Assembly: GCF_013004105.1 (NCBI RefSeq)
Contig: NZ_CP053085.1
Location: forward strand, 4,960,001 to 5,024,000
DNA length: 64,000 nucleotides
From: Gemmatimonas groenlandica
GTDB taxonomy: Bacteria > Gemmatimonadota > Gemmatimonadetes > Gemmatimonadales > Gemmatimonadaceae
Reading direction: 5' to 3'
Shown here: one piece after another, positions 28,442-40,120 of the stretch
Numbering within the stretch: the stretch's first letter is position 1
How the letters are laid out: each line of letters opens with the position of its first letter
Notes under the pieces: model-generated
The model's input: the letters and a program-made list of their open reading frames with translations, nothing else
Databases searched by the model: none
What the model was told of the DNA's origin: nothing
Program-made: the position numbers and the translations under genes

Positions 28442-31057
28442 ATGACAGACTTTGAGCGCTTCTCGGCGGCTATTGCAGAGCGGTATGTGGTAGAGCGTGA
28501 GCTTGGCCGAGGCGGCATGGCCACCGTGTACCTCGCGCACGACCTCAAGCACGAGCGCGATGTCGCCATCAAAGTGCTGCACCCGGACCTCGGCGCGGCG
28601 TTGGGCGCCGAGCGGTTCCTGAGTGAAATCAAGACGACGGCCAAGCTGCAGCATCCGCACATTCTGCCGCTGCTGGATTCCGGCGCGGCGGATGGGTTGT
28701 TGTACTACGTGATGCCGTTTGTGCGAGGCGAAACGCTGCGTGCGCTGCTGGAGCGCGAGAAGCAGCTCCCAATTCCTGACGCGCTGCGCATCGCTCGTGA
28801 AGTCGCGAGCGCCCTCGAGCACGCGCACAAGCAGGGGATCATCCACCGCGACATCAAGCCGGAGAACATTCTCCTGCAAGACGGCGCGGCGGTGGTCGCC
28901 GACTTCGGCATCGCCCTCGCCGTGCAGCACGCGGGCGGTGCGCGCATGACGCAAACCGGCCTCTCGCTCGGCACGCCGCAGTACATGAGCCCCGAGCAGG
29001 CGATGGGCGAGCGCGCCATCGATGCGCGCACGGATGTGTTCGCGCTGGGCGCCGTCACGTACGAAATGCTCACCGGCGAGCCACCGTTTACCGGTGCCAC
29101 GACACAGGCCATTGTGGCCCGGGTTCTCACGGAGCGCCCCGCCTCTCTGCGCACGGTGCGCGATACAGTCCCCGTCGTGGTCGAGCAGGGCGTGATGCAG
29201 GCGCTCGCCAAGCTGCCGGCCGATCGGTTTTCCAGCGCTGGCGCCTTCGCGCTCGCGCTGTCGCTGCCAAATGTTCGCGAGACAGTCGGCACTCCCGTCG
29301 CGTATGCAACGCGTACTCCGCGCGGCATGGTGACGGCAGGCATCATCGCATGTGCTGTGGTGAGCGCGGCAGCAGGATGGCTGGGCAGGGGAGCGACGTC
29401 CTCCGTGGCACCGACCCTGGAAACGCGGTTCACTCTCGACTTTCGGCGTGGGGAAGTCGTCCCGCAGTATATGGTGGGGCGCATTTACGCGTTTTCGCCA
29501 GACGGGGCAACGCTGGTGTATGTCGCGGCCGATTCGACTGGACAAACGCAGCTCTATCGTCGGCCGCTGAACGCCGTCAGTGCTTCGCCGATCGAGAATA
29601 CCGCCGGAGCGCTCAATCCAGCGTTTTCTCCTGATGGTCGCACTATTGCCTTCACTGCCAACGGAGAACTGCGTCGCATTCCCGCTGAGGGTGGTAGCGC
29701 AACACGAGTCACGACGTACGCGACGAGTACCGTGCGTGGTATTACCTGGCTCTCCGACCGCGAGTTGGCTTTCGGAGTGTTGGGATCGCGTACGCTCTCA
29801 GTCGTGTCGTCTGATGGCGGAGCGGTGCGTCCCTTGGCTAGCGCACCGGAAGGCGTGGACCTGCGGTGGCCCATGGCCGCCGGTGACGGTGAACACGTGC
29901 TGTACACGGAGCAGTCGCCCAACGGCGCGACTCACGAACTGTACGTGGTGTCCGCCGCCACAGGTAAGTCAGCAAAAATCGAGGTCGACGCATTACTCGC
30001 GCTCGGCGTGTACCGTGGTGAGCTACTCTACGTCTCGTCAGAACAGGAGCTGTTCTCCGTGCCCATCGATCTCGCCACGGGAGCGCTCGGTGGAAAGCCC
30101 CGTCGGCTGGCCACGGGACTCGACACCTATCCGGCCGTCAGCATCGCCGACGCCGCACTATCATCGCGCGGTGATCTGGTGTACCGCGAGCGCGTGGATG
30201 CTTCTCAGCTCGTGGTCACCAATCGACGAGGAGAGGTCACGGAGCGGGTCACTGACTCAACGCGCCTTCTCTCGCCCCGATTCTCACCCGATGGACGACA
30301 CGTGGTGATGATGTCGGCGGAGACTGGCACCGCCATCGCGATTCATACCCTCGATCGTTCTTCCGGAATACAGTCCAATCTGACGGCAGATCTGAGGCCC
30401 GGTAGACGAACCGCGCCATCGTGGAGCGCTGACGGTGCACGAGTGATGTATGCGGATCTCGGAAAGGGAGGGCGCGGCCCCGTGTGGCGTGCGGCCGATG
30501 GCCGAGACACGGAATCTGTACTTCCTTCACCCAAAGGCGTCGGCGTTATCGAGATGTCCCCGGATCGGCGCACCATGATCGGCAAGTTCACGCTTCGCCA
30601 AGACGACGACGGTCGTGATCTCTGGTGGTGGACCGTAGCGGATACCACCGCGCACCGCTTCACCACAGGCCCATCGAATGACTACGGACCTCGCTTCTCG
30701 CCGAACGGGAAGTGGGTCGCGTATACTGCCGACGTCAACGGCGTGCGTCAGGCATTTGTCGCGGCGTTCCCGGGACCCGGCGGACGCGTGCAGCTAACCC
30801 AAGACGGCGCGTTCAGCGTGGTGTGGGCGCCGGATGGGAATGCCGTGTACTACGGGCAGGGAAATCGGATCATGGCATGTGACGTGGCGCTTGGCGCGTC
30901 ACCGTCGGTGATTCGCACCCGGTCTGTACTCTCTGGTGACTATCTCTTGAGTGAATTCACCTTTGCCTCGTTCGATGTAAGCCGCGACGGTGAGTTCGTG
31001 CTCGTGCGCGCACTACGACCACCACATACGGTCGTTGTACGCGGGGCGCTGCAATGA
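28442..31057 (+). CDS. Ser/Thr protein kinase with PD40 propeller (array kinase 4)
   Basis: 871 aa. Kinase about 14-275: LGRGGMATVY, Lys44, IHRDIKPEN (Asp137), DFG 154-156, SPE. Transmembrane helix about 296-314. The propeller runs from about 335 with blades FSPDGATLVYVAADS, FSPDGRTIAFTANGEL, FSPDGRHVVMMSAETG and FSPNGKWVAYTADVNG, and closes with FDVSRDGEFVLVRALR. The catalytic segment matches kinases 2, 5 and 6 almost residue for residue. Its stop overlaps kinase 5 (ATGA). Confidence 0.92.
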   Translation: MTDFERFSAAIAERYVVERELGRGGMATVYLAHDLKHERDVAIKVLHPDLGAALGAERFLSEIKTTAKLQHPHILPLLDSGAADGLLYYVMPFVRGETLRALLEREKQLPIPDALRIAREVASALEHAHKQGIIHRDIKPENILLQDGAAVVADFGIALAVQHAGGARMTQTGLSLGTPQYMSPEQAMGERAIDARTDVFALGAVTYEMLTGEPPFTGATTQAIVARVLTERPASLRTVRDTVPVVVEQGVMQALAKLPADRFSSAGAFALALSLPNVRETVGTPVAYATRTPRGMVTAGIIACAVVSAAAGWLGRGATSSVAPTLETRFTLDFRRGEVVPQYMVGRIYAFSPDGATLVYVAADSTGQTQLYRRPLNAVSASPIENTAGALNPAFSPDGRTIAFTANGELRRIPAEGGSATRVTTYATSTVRGITWLSDRELAFGVLGSRTLSVVSSDGGAVRPLASAPEGVDLRWPMAAGDGEHVLYTEQSPNGATHELYVVSAATGKSAKIEVDALLALGVYRGELLYVSSEQELFSVPIDLATGALGGKPRRLATGLDTYPAVSIADAALSSRGDLVYRERVDASQLVVTNRRGEVTERVTDSTRLLSPRFSPDGRHVVMMSAETGTAIAIHTLDRSSGIQSNLTADLRPGRRTAPSWSADGARVMYADLGKGGRGPVWRAADGRDTESVLPSPKGVGVIEMSPDRRTMIGKFTLRQDDDGRDLWWWTVADTTAHRFTTGPSNDYGPRFSPNGKWVAYTADVNGVRQAFVAAFPGPGGRVQLTQDGAFSVVWAPDGNAVYYGQGNRIMACDVALGASPSVIRTRSVLSGDYLLSEFTFASFDVSRDGEFVLVRALRPPHTVVVRGALQ

Positions 31058-33669
31058 CGGTGTACGAGCAGTTGAGGATGGCGCTGGCCGAGCGCTACAC
31101 GGTCGACCGCGAACTCGGCGCCGGCGGCATGGCCACCGTGTACCTTGCGCACGACCTGAAACACGAGCGCGACGTCGCCATCAAAGTCCTGCATCCCGAT
31201 CTCGGTGCAGCACTTGGCGCCGATCGGTTCCTCAGCGAGATCAAGACGACGGCGAAGCTGCAGCATCCGCACATCCTGCCGTTGCTCGATTCCGGCGCGG
31301 CGGATGGCTTGCTGTACTACGTCATGCCCTATGTGCGCGGAGAGACGCTGCGCGCGCGGCTCGATCGCGAGCGTCAGCTACCACTCGATGACGCGCTGCG
31401 CATTGCGCGCGAAGTGGCTGGCGCTCTCGAGCACGCGCATCGCCAAGGCATCATCCACCGCGACATCAAGCCCGAGAACATCCTGCTGCAGGATGGCGCG
31501 GCCGTGGTGGCCGATTTCGGCATCGCCCTCGCCGTACAACAGGCCGGCGGCCCGCGCCTCACGCAGACAGGCCTGAGCCTCGGCACGCCGCAGTATATGA
31601 GCCCTGAACAGGCCATGGGTGAGCGCACGATCGACGCGCGCAGCGACATCTACGCGCTCGGCGCGGTGACGTACGAAATGCTCGCCGGCGAGCCGCCCTT
31701 TACCGGCGCCAGCGTACAGGCAATTGTGGCGAAAGTGTTGAGCGAGCGCCCGGTGTCCCTCGGCACGTTGCGCGATACCGTGCCCCCGTCGCTGAACGAT
31801 GCGGTCATGCGCGCATTGAGCCGTTCGCCAGCCGATCGCCCCGCGTCGGCCGGGCAGTTTGCGTCTTCCTTGGCAACAGCCACCGACACGCGCTCGGCGG
31901 AGCGTTCGGCGCTCCGCACGCCGATGAGGCCGAGCCGATGGCGCGTCGCCACGGGTGTCGTTGCGGCGCTGGCGCTCAGCGGCGCGGCCTATTGGCTCGG
32001 TGCGCGGCAGGGTACTGCACCAGTGACATTCAATCGCACGGTGCGACTCACCCTCGACGAAGGCATCGAGACCACCCCCGCGATCTCGCCCGACGGCAAA
32101 ACGCTGGCGTACTCCTCCAAGCGCGGCGGCACATGGGATGTGTACGTGCAGCGCATTGGTGGACGCACACCCATTGTGATTGCGGGCGATTCCAGCTCCG
32201 ACGAAGAGTTCCCCACCTTCTCGCCCGATGGTCAGCGCATCGCGTTCTCCCGCGCGAATGGGGTGTTTGTGGTTGAGGCGACCGGGGAGAATGTACGGCG
32301 CGTATCGCCACGCGGTTTTGCCTCCAGTTGGTCGCCGAAGGGTGATGCTATTGTGTACGAGACGGAATCGAGCCGCTATCCACTCGCGGTCACGGCCGTC
32401 GGGACTTTGGAAATCGTCGACGTGCGGTCAGGTGCGGTGCGCACCGTGGCGACCGGCCCTGATGCGGTGTATCAGCCCGTGTGGTCGCCGTCGGGGGAGC
32501 GCCTTGCCATGGTGGTGCTGCGTAATGGCCAACGGGATATCCAGACCGTGCCCGCTAGCGGCGGCACTCCCGTGCGGCTCACCAGTGATGCCGCGATCGA
32601 TCTCGAGCCGGAGTGGAGCGCCGACGGCCGCTTTGTGTACTACGCGAGTAATCGCGGCGGAACCATGGGCATCTGGCGCATCGGCGTGAACCAACGCTCT
32701 GGCGAAGCCACGGGCTCGCCGCAGTTGGTGGCGGCGGGCGCCGAATCCGGCTTTGAGTTTCCGCGCGTGGCGCGTGATGCGGGCAGACTGGTGTTCAGGG
32801 CCCGCTCGCTCACGCAGAACCCGGCGGTCGCGGATCTCGACATACGTCAGCGCACGCTGTCGAACGCGCGCCCCCTCAGTAGCCGTGCGGTCACGCTCGC
32901 CGTGTCAGACGTCTCGGACGACGGGCGTACCTTGGCGCTGTTCTCCCAAGAGCCTCCCGCGGACCTGTGGATGGTGGACAGCGATGGGCGGAACCTTCGC
33001 CAGATCACCACCGATGGCACGAACAATCGATTGCCCCGGTTCACGGCCGATGGACGCCTCGTGTTTTACTCGAACAGAACAGGCACGTATCAGGCTTTTC
33101 GCATGAATGCGGATGGCAGTGCGTTGGAGCCGCTCACGGCGATCGCGTACGGGATGATCACGTATCCGCAGCTCACGGCAGATGGACGGACGTTGCTCTT
33201 CGCCGATAGTTCGCTCGCTGCAGTAGAGGCGGATGGTCCGTGGCCCGCAACGCGCGCGCAGGTTCGGCGGCTGACCGGAGCGGTCGTCGACGGTGTTCCG
33301 ATTGCGCCCTCCTCCTATTCTCCAGATGGGCGGTATATCGTCGGGAATCGGAGAGATAGACCCCGGGGCGCTGCACTCGCGGTCTACGATCGTGCGCAAC
33401 GGCGCGCCTGGGGGCTCGACAGCCTGGCCGTGTCATGGTACCCCGGGTGGCTCCCAGATAGCCGTACACTGTTGGCGGAGTTGCGCGACGGAACATTCGG
33501 GCTGCTCGACGTCGTCAGCAACAACGTTCAACGGGTGTCTGGCGCGTTGCCCGGCCATGCTGTGGGGCAACTGGTCGTCGTGTCCCGCGACGGCCGCAAG
33601 GTTTTTTACACCGTCCATCGCGAGGAAGCCAATATCTGGATGCTCGAGTCGGTAGACGAGCGGCGATGA
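31054..33669 (+). CDS. Ser/Thr protein kinase with PD40 propeller (array kinase 5)
   Basis: 871 aa. Kinase about 14-275 with LGAGGMATVY, Lys44, IHRDIKPEN (Asp137), DFG 154-156. Transmembrane helix about 300-318 (TGVVAALALSGAAYWLG). The propeller has especially regular TolB-type blades: ISPDGKTLAYSSKRGGTWDVY, FSPDGQRIAFSRANGVFV, WSPSGERLAMVVLRNGQRD, WSADGRFVYYASNRGGTMGI, FTADGRLVFYSNRTGTYQ. This is the last gene of the uninterrupted five-kinase run. A damaged vapBC pair follows within 105 bp. Confidence 0.92.
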   Translation: MTVYEQLRMALAERYTVDRELGAGGMATVYLAHDLKHERDVAIKVLHPDLGAALGADRFLSEIKTTAKLQHPHILPLLDSGAADGLLYYVMPYVRGETLRARLDRERQLPLDDALRIAREVAGALEHAHRQGIIHRDIKPENILLQDGAAVVADFGIALAVQQAGGPRLTQTGLSLGTPQYMSPEQAMGERTIDARSDIYALGAVTYEMLAGEPPFTGASVQAIVAKVLSERPVSLGTLRDTVPPSLNDAVMRALSRSPADRPASAGQFASSLATATDTRSAERSALRTPMRPSRWRVATGVVAALALSGAAYWLGARQGTAPVTFNRTVRLTLDEGIETTPAISPDGKTLAYSSKRGGTWDVYVQRIGGRTPIVIAGDSSSDEEFPTFSPDGQRIAFSRANGVFVVEATGENVRRVSPRGFASSWSPKGDAIVYETESSRYPLAVTAVGTLEIVDVRSGAVRTVATGPDAVYQPVWSPSGERLAMVVLRNGQRDIQTVPASGGTPVRLTSDAAIDLEPEWSADGRFVYYASNRGGTMGIWRIGVNQRSGEATGSPQLVAAGAESGFEFPRVARDAGRLVFRARSLTQNPAVADLDIRQRTLSNARPLSSRAVTLAVSDVSDDGRTLALFSQEPPADLWMVDSDGRNLRQITTDGTNNRLPRFTADGRLVFYSNRTGTYQAFRMNADGSALEPLTAIAYGMITYPQLTADGRTLLFADSSLAAVEADGPWPATRAQVRRLTGAVVDGVPIAPSSYSPDGRYIVGNRRDRPRGAALAVYDRAQRRAWGLDSLAVSWYPGWLPDSRTLLAELRDGTFGLLDVVSNNVQRVSGALPGHAVGQLVVVSRDGRKVFYTVHREEANIWMLESVDERR

Positions 33670-33738
33670 GTTGGGCAATCTAGGCGCGCGCGAAGTGTGT
33701 TTCGTGGCGCGCCTCCGTGTGCCACGTGCACGGCTACG

Positions 33739-33750
33739 ACGTATATACGT
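33739..33750. promoter_or_regulatory. 12-bp perfect palindrome upstream of vapB remnant
   Basis: ACGTATATACGT, 24 bp before the vapB start. VapB antitoxins usually repress their own operon by binding such palindromes (family knowledge). The site may be a leftover operator, since the antitoxin is now truncated. Confidence 0.45.
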
Positions 33751-33773
33751 GTATCTCCAAAAACGGGGAGGCT

Positions 33774-33824
33774 ATGACCGTTGCGCGCAGTCGAACCTTT
33801 CGTAGCGGGAACAGCGAGGCGCTC
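33774..33824 (+). pseudogene. vapB-like antitoxin, 5' remnant
   Basis: From ATG 33774 (GGGGAG just upstream) the frame reads MTVARSRTFRSGNSEAL. This is the start of SpoVT/AbrB-type VapB antitoxins ('...KTFRSGNSEAVRLP...'). After 17 residues it runs straight into the start of the toxin gene in another frame. About 50 codons, including the toxin-binding tail, are missing, so no functional antitoxin is expected. Confidence 0.65.
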
Positions 33825-33826
33825 CG

Positions 33827-34329
33827 ATGTCGTTCGCGCTGGATACCAACGTAGTGATCCATCTGCGCGACGCGATTCGACGATCACCGAACGCGTGGCA
33901 GGATTAGACGGGGCGGTGTTGATGTCGGTTGTTACCCGTGTCGAGCTTGAGGGCGGCGTGTACCGCGATTCGGTCGATGCGCCGATCGCGCGTGCGCGCC
34001 TCGATGTGGTCTTGAGCGCGATTCCGGCGCTCGCCTTTGACGATGCGGCGGCCGATGTATACCGCACGATTGTGGAGCGCGCCGGCTACTCCCGCCGCAA
34101 GGTGCTCGACCGTATGATCGCGACACGGGCCATCGTGCACCGGGCGACGGTCGTGACGATGAACCCCGACGACTTTGCGGATATAGACAGACTGAGCATG
34201 CTCGCGTGGTGCGGGTTAGGCACTGTCTCCGGTCTACGGCTGCAAGGACAACTGCTTCTCGGTCATGAACGAGGTCGCACGTTCCAGTCGTGCGGTGATC
34301 GTGTCGAAGTAGCGGCCCGAACTCAGTGA
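33827..34329 (+). pseudogene. VapC-like PIN-domain toxin with frameshift
   Basis: Starts MSFALDTNVVIHLRD (PIN strand with the first acidic residue in ALDTN). After codon 15, near 33871-33873, the frame breaks; one base is missing, and the protein resumes as DSTITERVAGLDGAVLMSVV. Downstream PIN landmarks remain: VTRVELEGGVY (second acidic residue), DRMIATRAIVHRA (third) and TMNPDDFADI (fourth). A VapC would cleave RNA, but this one cannot be made as one protein unless frameshifting occurs. The frame runs about 30 codons past the usual VapC end, so the stop is also lost. It lies between kinases 5 and 6 of the array. Confidence 0.7.
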
Positions 34330-34412
34330 AGGCGTGGAGGACTGCCTGGCAGAGGTAACGCGAACAATCAAACGGCCTCGACGGCGCACCGCTCAGGTGG
34401 CAGATTGGTGCG

Positions 34413-37749
<3,337 letters not shown>

Positions 37750-37914
37750 TCACGACTGTCAATCAGGCACGCCGCTCCGGCTAACGCACGGTGTATATCA
37801 CCCAGGCAACAACGAGCTGGCGCCCTGATCAGAACTACTGCAGAATCATGAAAACGGTAGATACAAGGCAGCCAACCAGCCTCCTCTCCTTTCAGCATCC
37901 TTTCCCGAATCCTG

Positions 37915-38823
37915 ATGGCACGCGTCGGTTGTCGTTCCCTCGTCATGTGTGCCCTGCTGAGCGTTGGCGTTCGCACGCGCCTCGCGGCACAGGGCGAGCC
38001 CTTCGCGGCACCGCAGCTGTCGGAGGTTCGGCGCCTGGCCGGCACCGTCCCCGGCGCCGCGCCGACCGCGATCCGACTGGAGCTGCAGACGCCGTTCTCG
38101 ATCCCGCGTGCGGATTGGGTCGAAGGCGCGGGTCCGGACACCATGCGCGCGGCGGTACCGGTCTTTCAGATCCGATTCCCACGTGGATGGATCATCGTGG
38201 ACGCCGCGATGGATCGCTCGTTCGTGCCGACCAGCAAGACCTTTAACGACACGACGCACCAGCGGATTCATGCGGCGATGCGCGACGCGCGCTTGGTGCT
38301 GGTCACGCATGAACACTACGACCATATCGCGGGTGTGCTGCAGTCGCCCTTCCTCGCAACCATCCAATCCCACACCCTGCTTTTGCGCGCGCAGGTTCGC
38401 ACGCTTGTTGATCACCCCAGCCGCCCCGACATCCACATCGACTCAGTGACGAGCGCCAAGTATCTGCAGTTCGACTATGACCGCTTGATGCCATTGGCAC
38501 CCGGCGTGGTCGTGATCAAAGCCCCCGGGCACACGCCGGGCGCGCAGATGGTGTTTGTGAAGCTCGAGACCGGCGAGGAGCTGTTGCTGGCGGGGGACGT
38601 CGCGTGGACGATGGACGGCATCACGAATCAACGGCACAAGCCCGAGGCGACGACGCGACGGTTTGGCGGCGAGGATCGGCTGGCGGTCGACGCGGAGCTC
38701 CGCTGGCTGCGCGACCTGCAGCGGGCGGGCGTCCACGTGGTGCTCGCCCACGATCTGGCGAATCTTGAACGCCTGATGGCGCTGCGCCTGCTGACGGTGG
38801 GCTTCGACATGCAGTCGCCGTGA
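37915..38823 (+). CDS. Metallo-beta-lactamase-fold hydrolase, exported
   Basis: 302 aa. A hydrophobic N-terminus (MCALLSVGV) suggests export, then the metal-binding fold: HxHxDH as H132-E-H134-Y-D136-H137 in VTHEHYDHIAG, a second-shell His205 in KAPGHTPGAQ, Asp228 in LAGDVAW, and a final His near residue 280 (VVLAHD). With all ligands present it should be a two-metal hydrolase. The family covers lactonases, lactamases, RNases and glyoxalases; the substrate is not readable. It stands alone after the IS110 remnant. Confidence 0.82.
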   Translation: MARVGCRSLVMCALLSVGVRTRLAAQGEPFAAPQLSEVRRLAGTVPGAAPTAIRLELQTPFSIPRADWVEGAGPDTMRAAVPVFQIRFPRGWIIVDAAMDRSFVPTSKTFNDTTHQRIHAAMRDARLVLVTHEHYDHIAGVLQSPFLATIQSHTLLLRAQVRTLVDHPSRPDIHIDSVTSAKYLQFDYDRLMPLAPGVVVIKAPGHTPGAQMVFVKLETGEELLLAGDVAWTMDGITNQRHKPEATTRRFGGEDRLAVDAELRWLRDLQRAGVHVVLAHDLANLERLMALRLLTVGFDMQSP

Positions 38824-39012
38824 GCGACCGCAGTGGCCGCGCAGTGGCTGCCTAACCTCACGTTGGTGCAGACGGCCGCTCAGCGGTGCGCCGTGTAACT
38901 GCGGCGCTGGCGCGCCTCCGTTCACGGCTTCCTATTTTGAGCGACCGCTGCACAACGTAAGCGTTATGCCGCAGCAGCAGACATAGTCACCGTCAATCGT
39001 CACCCGACTTCG

Positions 39013-39927
39013 ATGGAGTTCATGATGGCCCCGTTCCCGCGGTCGTGGCGAGTCACCGCACTTATCGCGTCAGTTGGATTCGCGCTGGCCCCTGCCGCTG
39101 CGCCCGCGCAGCTCGTTGATACGAGCTTCGTGAGCAAGGGCGTGCGCATTCATTATGTGGAACAGGGGCGTGGTGTCCCTGTCGTCCTGATTCACGGCAT
39201 CGAGGGTTCGCTCGCCGGCTGGCGCCGAGTGCCAATTTTCGGCGACCTCGCCCGCGACTATCGCGTCATAGCCATCGATCAGCGGGGACACGGCCGGAGC
39301 GACAAGCCGCACGAGGCAGCGTCATACGGCCGCGAGATGGCGCTGGACGTTGTTCGCCTGCTGGACCATCTCGGCCTCGCTAAGGCACACGTGGTCGGCT
39401 ATTCGCTCGGCGCCATGGTGACCTCGCAGCTTCTGACGCTGCATCCTGAGCGGTTTCGTTCGGCCGTCCTGATCGCAGGCGCGGGGCGCCTCGTGTGGAA
39501 TGCATCGCTTGCAGAGGTCGCCGACGTCGAGGCGCGCGAGCGGGATGCGCAGTGCATCAGCCCCACGCTTATGGCGCGCCTACGCCCCCCAACGGAACCT
39601 GCCCCGACAGCCGAGCGTCTGCGTGCGCTCTCTGCGGCTTGCATTGCCGATACAACGCAGGACCGCTTCGCTCTTGCAGCACTCACACGCTCGCGAGCCG
39701 ACCAGGTAATTACGCCTGCAGCCGGCGCCGCCGTGACTGTACCAACGCTCGCGATCGTAGGATCACTCGATCCGCTAAAGGCAGACCTCGATGCGCTGAA
39801 GGTACTTCGTCCTTCCATTGAGTACGTCGTAGTCGATAGCGCAACACATAGCGGCGTGCGCGGGATTCTCACACGCTCCGAGACGCTCACTGCGTTGCGG
39901 GCATTCCTCGGACGACCGTTGCCCTAG
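39013..39927 (+). CDS. Alpha/beta hydrolase, exported
   Basis: 304 aa. A signal-like N-terminus (ALIASVGFALAPAAAPAQ) precedes an alpha/beta hydrolase fold: oxyanion HGIEGS, RGHGRSDKP, nucleophile elbow GYSLG (Ser131), an acidic residue in GSLDPLKAD, and His in THSGVRG. The triad is complete. Typical substrates are esters or lactones; nothing here is specific. The lid region (about 165-235) is Ala/Arg rich. Starts at ATG 39013; ATG 39025 is possible. Confidence 0.85.
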   Translation: MEFMMAPFPRSWRVTALIASVGFALAPAAAPAQLVDTSFVSKGVRIHYVEQGRGVPVVLIHGIEGSLAGWRRVPIFGDLARDYRVIAIDQRGHGRSDKPHEAASYGREMALDVVRLLDHLGLAKAHVVGYSLGAMVTSQLLTLHPERFRSAVLIAGAGRLVWNASLAEVADVEARERDAQCISPTLMARLRPPTEPAPTAERLRALSAACIADTTQDRFALAALTRSRADQVITPAAGAAVTVPTLAIVGSLDPLKADLDALKVLRPSIEYVVVDSATHSGVRGILTRSETLTALRAFLGRPLP

Positions 39928-40120
39928 ATCGAGGCGGGCCCGACGACCAATGTGGAGGCGGGTTTCGAGATCCTGATCCGAGTGCCTGGCGGATAGCCTG
40001 CTGGCGTCGCTGAACCTCATACGGGATATGTCGCGACGGACCTCCGATCATCTCATCGTGGTCACCGATTTGCGACGGCACCGAAGTTGATGCCCCAAGT
40101 GGTCCCTCTTCCCATACTCT

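Noticed and set aside
34232-34329. The C-terminal ~30 codons after the PIN domain as a functional extension
   Set aside because: Unlike any VapC end; explained by loss of the natural stop.
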